From assembly GCA_964196195.1 (NCBI GenBank), contig CAXMSE010000077.1:1-9533 (forward strand): 9,533 nucleotides of DNA, written 5' to 3'. Position 1 is the stretch's first letter, and each line of letters begins with the position of its first letter. Source of the stretch: OFTM10 sp964196195 (GTDB taxonomy: Bacteria > Actinomycetota > Acidimicrobiia > Acidimicrobiales > Aldehydirespiratoraceae). Below, piece by piece: positions 6,328 to 9,533 of the stretch. The notes below the pieces were generated by a model, which saw only the letters and a list, made by a program, of their open reading frames with translations, made no database searches and had not been told where the DNA came from. The position numbers and the translations under genes were made by a program.

Positions 6328-7145
6328 GATCAGCCGTCCTTGCAGCCTTCATGCTCCTGGCTGTCTCGTGTTCCGACGACACCGGTGCTGCCCTTCCTAC
6401 ATCGTCAACGTCGACAACGAGCACCTCCACCTCCACAACATCCACCACGACCACAAGCACAACGTCGACGTCCACCACGAGCACGACAAGCATCACCACC
6501 ACCACCACGACACTCCCCGAGCCGGTGTGTGGCGGATCGGGGGCGCTGCCCGACCTGGCCGAAAACCATTCCCTGGCCGGTGGCGACGTCAACGGTGATG
6601 GCGACGTCGACACGATCCACACCTACTCGATCGGCGATCCGTCACTGGCGGGCGCATGGTGGCTGCAGATTTCGTTCGCCAATGGCGGAGGCGCGAGCCA
6701 ACAGCTCCTCGATCCCGGCACCTCACTGGCCGGCGCCCGCCCATTCGACGGATTCGACATCAACGGCAACGGGAAGGACGAATTCTTCGCACGTATCGGA
6801 GCCGGCGCCAGCACATCAGAGTTCGGATTGTTCGAAGCGATCGACTGCGCGATCCACCGCATCACCCTCGATGGCCAACCCTCGGTGTTTACCGCCGGCG
6901 CCAGCGTCAACTTCGTCTCCGGCTTCGAGTGCGTCGACATCGATGCCAACGGGGCCAACGACTTCCTCATCGTCTACACCGGTTCCCGGCTCGGCGACAC
7001 AGACGAGTTCGAGATCACCGCGGCCCAGTACTCTGTGCTCGACGGCCAGGCGAGCTTCATGCTCGCCGACGGCATCGGCGGCAACATCAACGATCCCGAC
7101 TTCGCCAAGTTCGCCTCAGCGGGGTGCCCGGGCGTGACCCTCTGA
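6324..7145 (+). CDS. Probable lipoprotein with Thr/Ser linker and FG-GAP/VCBS-like loops
   Basis: This 273-residue secreted protein of unknown function starts at ATG 6324, inside the ATGA overlap with the RDD gene. A frame extension to 6255 would only shadow that gene. Residues 1-15 form a short signal peptide (MRSAVLAAFMLLAVS) followed by Cys16 and SDD. This looks like a lipobox, although Ala at -3 is less usual than Leu. Residues about 26-66 are an almost pure Thr/Ser linker ending LPEP. The globular part has three Asp/Asn-rich loops: DVNGDGDVD (88-96), DINGNGKDE (145-153) and DIDANGAND (205-213). These match FG-GAP/VCBS calcium-binding blades, each followed by hydrophobic strands. Four further cysteines (C69, C175, C203, C268) may form disulfides. 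Three loops are too few for a full seven-blade propeller, so it is either a partial propeller or a smaller fold. It probably sits on the outer membrane face, acting with the RDD protein. Confidence 0.8.
   Translation: MRSAVLAAFMLLAVSCSDDTGAALPTSSTSTTSTSTSTTSTTTTSTTSTSTTSTTSITTTTTTLPEPVCGGSGALPDLAENHSLAGGDVNGDGDVDTIHTYSIGDPSLAGAWWLQISFANGGGASQQLLDPGTSLAGARPFDGFDINGNGKDEFFARIGAGASTSEFGLFEAIDCAIHRITLDGQPSVFTAGASVNFVSGFECVDIDANGANDFLIVYTGSRLGDTDEFEITAAQYSVLDGQASFMLADGIGGNINDPDFAKFASAGCPGVTL
6399..6512 (+). repeat. Low-complexity Thr/Ser-codon tract (ACN/TCN)
   Basis: About 38 consecutive codons are almost all ACN or TCN, coding for the Thr/Ser linker of the lipoprotein. The tract is degenerate in third position, so selection is on protein composition, not on a DNA microsatellite. 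Similar linkers are common between lipobox and folded domain in Acidimicrobiia and are candidates for glycosylation. Other frames give His-rich or Val-rich readings that have no independent support. Confidence 0.75.
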
Positions 7146-7148
7146 ACG

Positions 7149-7874
7149 TCAGCGGAGTGTTTGGTCCATCACCGCGACGGAGCGAAGCCGTCGTTCCAGA
7201 TGATGCTCGAGCATTGTGGTGGCGAGGAGGTCGACTTCTCCTGTCGCCGGACCGGTCGGCTCGGCCAGCACACCGGCTAGGCCTCCTCCCAGAATGCGGC
7301 GCAGAAGTTGGAGCGCACCGAGACTCAAGGGCTGCCCGCTGCGGCAATTCCGACAGAGAACACCGCCGGCGTTGAGATCGATCGCTTCAAGGGGTTCGCC
7401 TGCGCCGCACGACACGCATTCATCGAGCTGGGGCTGCACCCCTTCGTGGACGAGCAGCTTCAAGAAGAAGCCGGCCATCACCAGCGCCGAGTCGTTGCTG
7501 TCGAGGGTGCCGAGGGCACGCACAAGCATCATGTGCAGAGCACGGTCCGGCTCGCGGTCCTGAGCGACCTGCTCCACCGCCTCCAGCATCGCCTCGGCCC
7601 GAGCGAAGCGGTCGGGGTCGGCTCGCAAGCTCGGGAACCGGTCGATCGTTTCGACCTGGGTGATCGTGTCGAGGTCGCCGCGCCCGCGGTAGAGCTGGAT
7701 CGATATATGGCTCAGGGGCTCGAGTCGCGAACCGAACTTCGATCGGGTGCGGCGCACGCCCTTCCCCACACCACGCACCTTGCCGTGGTCGAGGGTGTGC
7801 AGGCTGATGATGCGATCTGCCTCACCGAGCTTCCACGCTCGAAGCACCACGGCCTCATCGCGATAGAGGCTCAT
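7149..7874 (-). CDS. recO: DNA repair protein RecO
   Basis: The 241-residue RecO works with RecF and RecR to load RecA on gapped, SSB-coated DNA. The N-terminal OB fold (about 1-80) begins MSLYRDEAVVLRAWKLGEAD and continues with the GKVRGVGKGVRRTRSKFG segment (31-48) typical of the family. The helical C-terminal half has a zinc module with C153 and C156 (CVSC) and C174 and C177 (CRNC). Length is normal. I chose the ATG at 7872-7874, which follows the uppS stop by a single base, over the longer frame to 8036, because the extra residues are an out-of-frame reading of uppS. Translation is probably coupled to uppS, since no good Shine-Dalgarno sequence is present. The gene converges on the lipoprotein gene with three bases between stop codons. 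A recO-uppS pairing is also seen in mycobacteria. Confidence 0.95.
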   Translation of the reverse strand: MSLYRDEAVVLRAWKLGEADRIISLHTLDHGKVRGVGKGVRRTRSKFGSRLEPLSHISIQLYRGRGDLDTITQVETIDRFPSLRADPDRFARAEAMLEAVEQVAQDREPDRALHMMLVRALGTLDSNDSALVMAGFFLKLLVHEGVQPQLDECVSCGAGEPLEAIDLNAGGVLCRNCRSGQPLSLGALQLLRRILGGGLAGVLAEPTGPATGEVDLLATTMLEHHLERRLRSVAVMDQTLR

Positions 7875-7875
7875 G

Positions 7876-8598
7876 TCAGCCGCCGTCGACCCCGCCGAAG
7901 CGTCGCTCACGGTCCTGGAATTCACCGATCGCGTCGAATATCGCATCGCGTCCGAACTCCGGCCACGGGGTGTCGGTGAAGAGGAGTTCGCTGTAGGCCA
8001 GTTCCCACAGCAAAAAGTTGGAGATCCGGTACTCACCCGACGTGCGGATCACCAGGTCGGGATCGGGCATATCGGGGTCGTAGAGGTGCTTGGCGATGGT
8101 GCGCTCGGTGACCTTCGCGGCGGGCACTCCGGAGTCGACCACCTGTTTCACTGCATCGACGATCTCGGCCCTTCCGCCGTAGTTGAAAGCGATGGTGAGG
8201 GTGAGCTTGCGATTCCGACGGGTGAGCTCAATCGACTCATCCATCTGACGAATGAGTCGCTTCGGCACCCGCCAATCACGACGCCCCACGAAACGAACCC
8301 GTACCCCCTTCTGGTGAAGCTCGTCGCGGCGACGGAGCAGGATGTCTTCGTTGAAGTTGATGAGGAAGCGCACCTCGTCTTTGGGGCGCCGCCAATTCTC
8401 GGTGCTGAATGCGTAGACGGTGAGCCATTGCACGCCCGCATCGAGGCACCCCTGCACCACTTCGAACAGGGAGGTCTCGCCAGCCTTGTGCCCTTCAGTG
8501 CGCGGCAGGCCCTGGGCCTGCGCCCAACGCCCGTTGCCATCCATCACGCAGGCGATGTGGCGAGGAACGCGGCCAAGATCCAGGTCGTCGAGCTTCAC
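7876..8598 (-). CDS. uppS: Isoprenyl (undecaprenyl/decaprenyl) diphosphate synthase, cis type
   Basis: The 240-residue cis-prenyltransferase extends an allylic diphosphate with isopentenyl diphosphate to make the polyprenyl carrier for peptidoglycan and other envelope glycans. The catalytic Asp is D20 in CVMDGNGRWA (17-26). The signature RTSGEYRISNFLLWELAYSE (185-204) supplies R185, R191, S193 and E204 for diphosphate and magnesium binding. STENW (65-69) is also typical. In actinobacteria such enzymes may make C50 or C55 products; the sequence alone does not tell which. The start must be GTG 8598 or later, because an in-frame TAG lies four codons upstream. No spaced Shine-Dalgarno sequence is seen. 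The same TAG begins TAGGTT, six bases before the GTG, which would suit a leaderless transcript. recO follows after one base. Confidence 0.96.
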   Translation of the reverse strand: MKLDDLDLGRVPRHIACVMDGNGRWAQAQGLPRTEGHKAGETSLFEVVQGCLDAGVQWLTVYAFSTENWRRPKDEVRFLINFNEDILLRRRDELHQKGVRVRFVGRRDWRVPKRLIRQMDESIELTRRNRKLTLTIAFNYGGRAEIVDAVKQVVDSGVPAAKVTERTIAKHLYDPDMPDPDLVIRTSGEYRISNFLLWELAYSELLFTDTPWPEFGRDAIFDAIGEFQDRERRFGGVDGG

Positions 8599-8604
8599 CC
8601 CTGG

Positions 8605-8610
8605 AACCTA
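8605..8610 (-). promoter_or_regulatory. Candidate -10 element for leaderless uppS transcript
   Basis: On the minus strand TAGGTT (TANNNT form) ends six bases before the uppS GTG, the spacing expected if transcription starts on the start codon itself. No good -35 is found at 16-19 bases upstream. Absence of a spaced Shine-Dalgarno sequence supports the idea, but the motif is short and may be chance. Confidence 0.35.
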
Positions 8611-8683
8611 GCCCGCACCGTCGGCACCACCGCGTTTGTACAGGTCAATCCGGCGCAGCCTGAATTAGACCGCCTCGTCGGCC

Positions 8684-8838
8684 ATGGCTAATGTCGAAAC
8701 ATCAGCAAAGGGGAAGATTGGGCTGAGGAGCTCTCGAGGCTCCATGGAGCATCGCTCAGACGTGCGCGTGGTCGCGCCCTACTGGTCGCCCTGACCCTCA
8801 CCGTCATCGCCGTCGTGGTCGTGGTACTACTCGCATAG
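8684..8838 (+). CDS. Small single-pass membrane protein split between two frames (frameshift at AAAGGGG)
   Basis: From ATG 8684 the frame reads MANVETSAKG and then continues as an unconvincing 36-residue peptide to a TGA at 8792-8794. In the -1 frame, a protein-like stretch runs to TAG 8836-8838. It starts GEDWAEELSRL, continues with an Arg-rich segment, and ends in a strong transmembrane helix ending VIAVVVVVLLA. That frame has no ATG, GTG or TTG after its upstream TAA at 8689-8691. Joining the frames at the heptamer A AAG GGG (8707-8713) gives a coherent 51-residue tail-anchored protein. Either a one-base indel broke the gene, the assembly has a homopolymer error, or there is programmed -1 frameshifting. 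Inverted repeats follow the heptamer. No clear ribosome binding site precedes the ATG. Family unknown; it lies between uppS (divergent) and dinG (same strand, 28 bases on). Confidence 0.4.
8723..8759 (+). other. Nested inverted repeats downstream of the slippery heptamer
   Basis: CTGAG (8723-8727) can pair with CTCAG (8755-8759). Inside it GGAGC (8727-8731) pairs with GCTCC (8739-8743), or that GCTCC pairs with GGAGC at 8746-8750 as part of the perfect palindrome GCTCCATGGAGC (8739-8750). The outer stem starts nine bases after the AAAGGGG heptamer, within the usual spacer range for a frameshift-stimulating structure. The alternative stems are mutually exclusive and short, so stability is uncertain. 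Confidence 0.35.
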
Positions 8839-8866
8839 GCTCCGTCGTCGGCGACCCCGGAGCTCT

Positions 8867-9533
8867 GTGTCTCTCAACTCACACACCCTCGAACTCCTCG
8901 AGACCGTCACCGCGGCCCTTCCCGGAGGCGGCGAACAACGCGACGGTCAACGCGACATGGCACTCGCGGTGGCTGACACCATCGCGAACAGGGGCCACGC
9001 CCTCATTCAAGCTGGCACCGGAACGGGTAAGTCCCTCGCATACCTGGTGCCGGTTCTCCTCTCTCAGCAACCCACCATCATCGCCACGGCCACCAAGGCC
9101 CTACAAGATCAGCTGGCCAACAAGGATCTGCCGTTTCTCGCCGAACACTCCGGACTCCAACTCGACTTCGCGGTCTTGAAAGGCAGGTCCAACTACCTCT
9201 GCCTCCAACGACTCGACGAAGCCGACACCGCAGACACCGGCGACACCCTCGACCTGGAGATCGACGACGAACCGCTCGACCCCGCCACCATCAAGAAGCT
9301 CCGAGCGTTCGCGGTCTCCAGCCCCACCGGCGATAGGGCCGAACTCGACGACATCGACGACCGCACCTGGAGACTCGTCTCCGTGGGCCGCGACGAATGT
9401 CCAGGAGCAGGCCGCTGCCCTCGCGGCGACGACTGCCTCGCAGAGCGAACGCGACGGCGAGCCGAAGCGGCCGACATCCTCGTGGTCAACCTCCACCTCT
9501 ATGCGCTCAGCGTGATGGTGGAAGGGGTACTCC
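8867..9533 (+). CDS. dinG: DinG/XPD-like Fe-S ATP-dependent DNA helicase, 5' part
   Basis: The first 222 residues of a superfamily 2 DNA helicase run off the right edge. DinG-type enzymes unwind DNA 5' to 3' and resolve structures such as R-loops during repair. After an N-terminal Q-motif-like segment (LPGGGEQRDGQRDM, 18-31) comes the Walker A loop AGTGTGKS (49-56) and motif Ia around TATKALQDQL (74-83). Four cysteines, C112 in SNYLC and C178, C184 and C190 in the ECPGAGRC/DDC segment, fit the 4Fe-4S cluster of this family. They are followed by ADILVVNLHL (202-211), where relatives usually have an NHHLL-type motif. The DEAH box and C-terminal motor domain lie outside the window. GTG 8867 is preferred as start: GGAG lies four bases upstream and the N-terminus then has family-like length. 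The gene is called by motif; dinG versus a close paralogue is not separable here. Confidence 0.88.
   Translation, partial: MSLNSHTLELLETVTAALPGGGEQRDGQRDMALAVADTIANRGHALIQAGTGTGKSLAYLVPVLLSQQPTIIATATKALQDQLANKDLPFLAEHSGLQLDFAVLKGRSNYLCLQRLDEADTADTGDTLDLEIDDEPLDPATIKKLRAFAVSSPTGDRAELDDIDDRTWRLVSVGRDECPGAGRCPRGDDCLAERTRRRAEAADILVVNLHLYALSVMVEGVL

Noticed and set aside
6134..6622. His-rich plus-frame and Val-rich minus-frame ORFs across the Thr/Ser tract
   Set aside because: Artefacts of reading the ACN/TCN codon tract out of frame. The His runs are not a metal-binding protein.
7875..8036. Longer recO start within uppS
   Set aside because: The added 54 residues are an out-of-frame reading of uppS; the family N-terminus begins at the ATG at 7874.
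1..9533. CRISPR array, insertion sequence or riboswitch
   Set aside because: No regularly spaced repeats, transposase motifs or terminal inverted repeats were seen, and the long leader regions needed for a riboswitch or T-box before glyS are absent (51-bp gap).

Overview
This is a high-GC actinobacterial chromosome segment. The best guess is the class Acidimicrobiia (Ilumatobacter-like). This rests on a RecO/UppS/GlyS/DnaG/RpoD housekeeping cluster, GTG starts with weak Shine-Dalgarno sequences, and a lipoprotein with a long Thr/Ser linker ending in a Thr run followed by LPEP. The taxon is inferred from style, not proven.

Layout. Positions 1-476 look like the end of a decayed or rearranged mobile element. 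On the minus strand there is a truncated piece of a P4-type phage/plasmid primase-helicase. A short plus-strand coding remnant follows, then a pair of 10-bp direct repeats one helical turn apart. All of this abuts the 3' end of a tRNA-Ile(CAT) gene, a classic integration position. Positions 477-687 hold two minus-strand tRNA genes (Ile-CAT and Asn-GTT) with a strong hairpin between them. Positions 741-5196 hold a minus-strand housekeeping operon: glyS, dnaG, rpoD (primary sigma factor). dnaG and rpoD overlap by the four bases ATGA.

Diverging from glyS is a plus-strand pair (5248-7145). Its first gene encodes an RDD-family membrane protein with a long proline-rich tail and a C-terminal tryptophan repeat. 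Its second encodes a lipoprotein-like secreted protein with three Asp/Asn-rich FG-GAP-type loops. These two also overlap by ATGA. A 14-bp perfect palindrome lies in the 51-bp gap between glyS and the RDD gene. The pair converges on recO with only three bases between stop codons.

recO and uppS (7149-8598, minus) form a second housekeeping unit, one base apart. Diverging from uppS is a small membrane-protein gene split between two frames at an AAAGGGG heptamer, followed by the start of a DinG-type Fe-S helicase gene that runs off the right edge.

The housekeeping genes join replication priming, transcription initiation, glycine tRNA charging, recombinational repair and polyprenyl-phosphate supply for the cell wall. 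The least explained parts are the RDD/lipoprotein pair, the split small membrane protein, and the element remnant beside tRNA-Ile.
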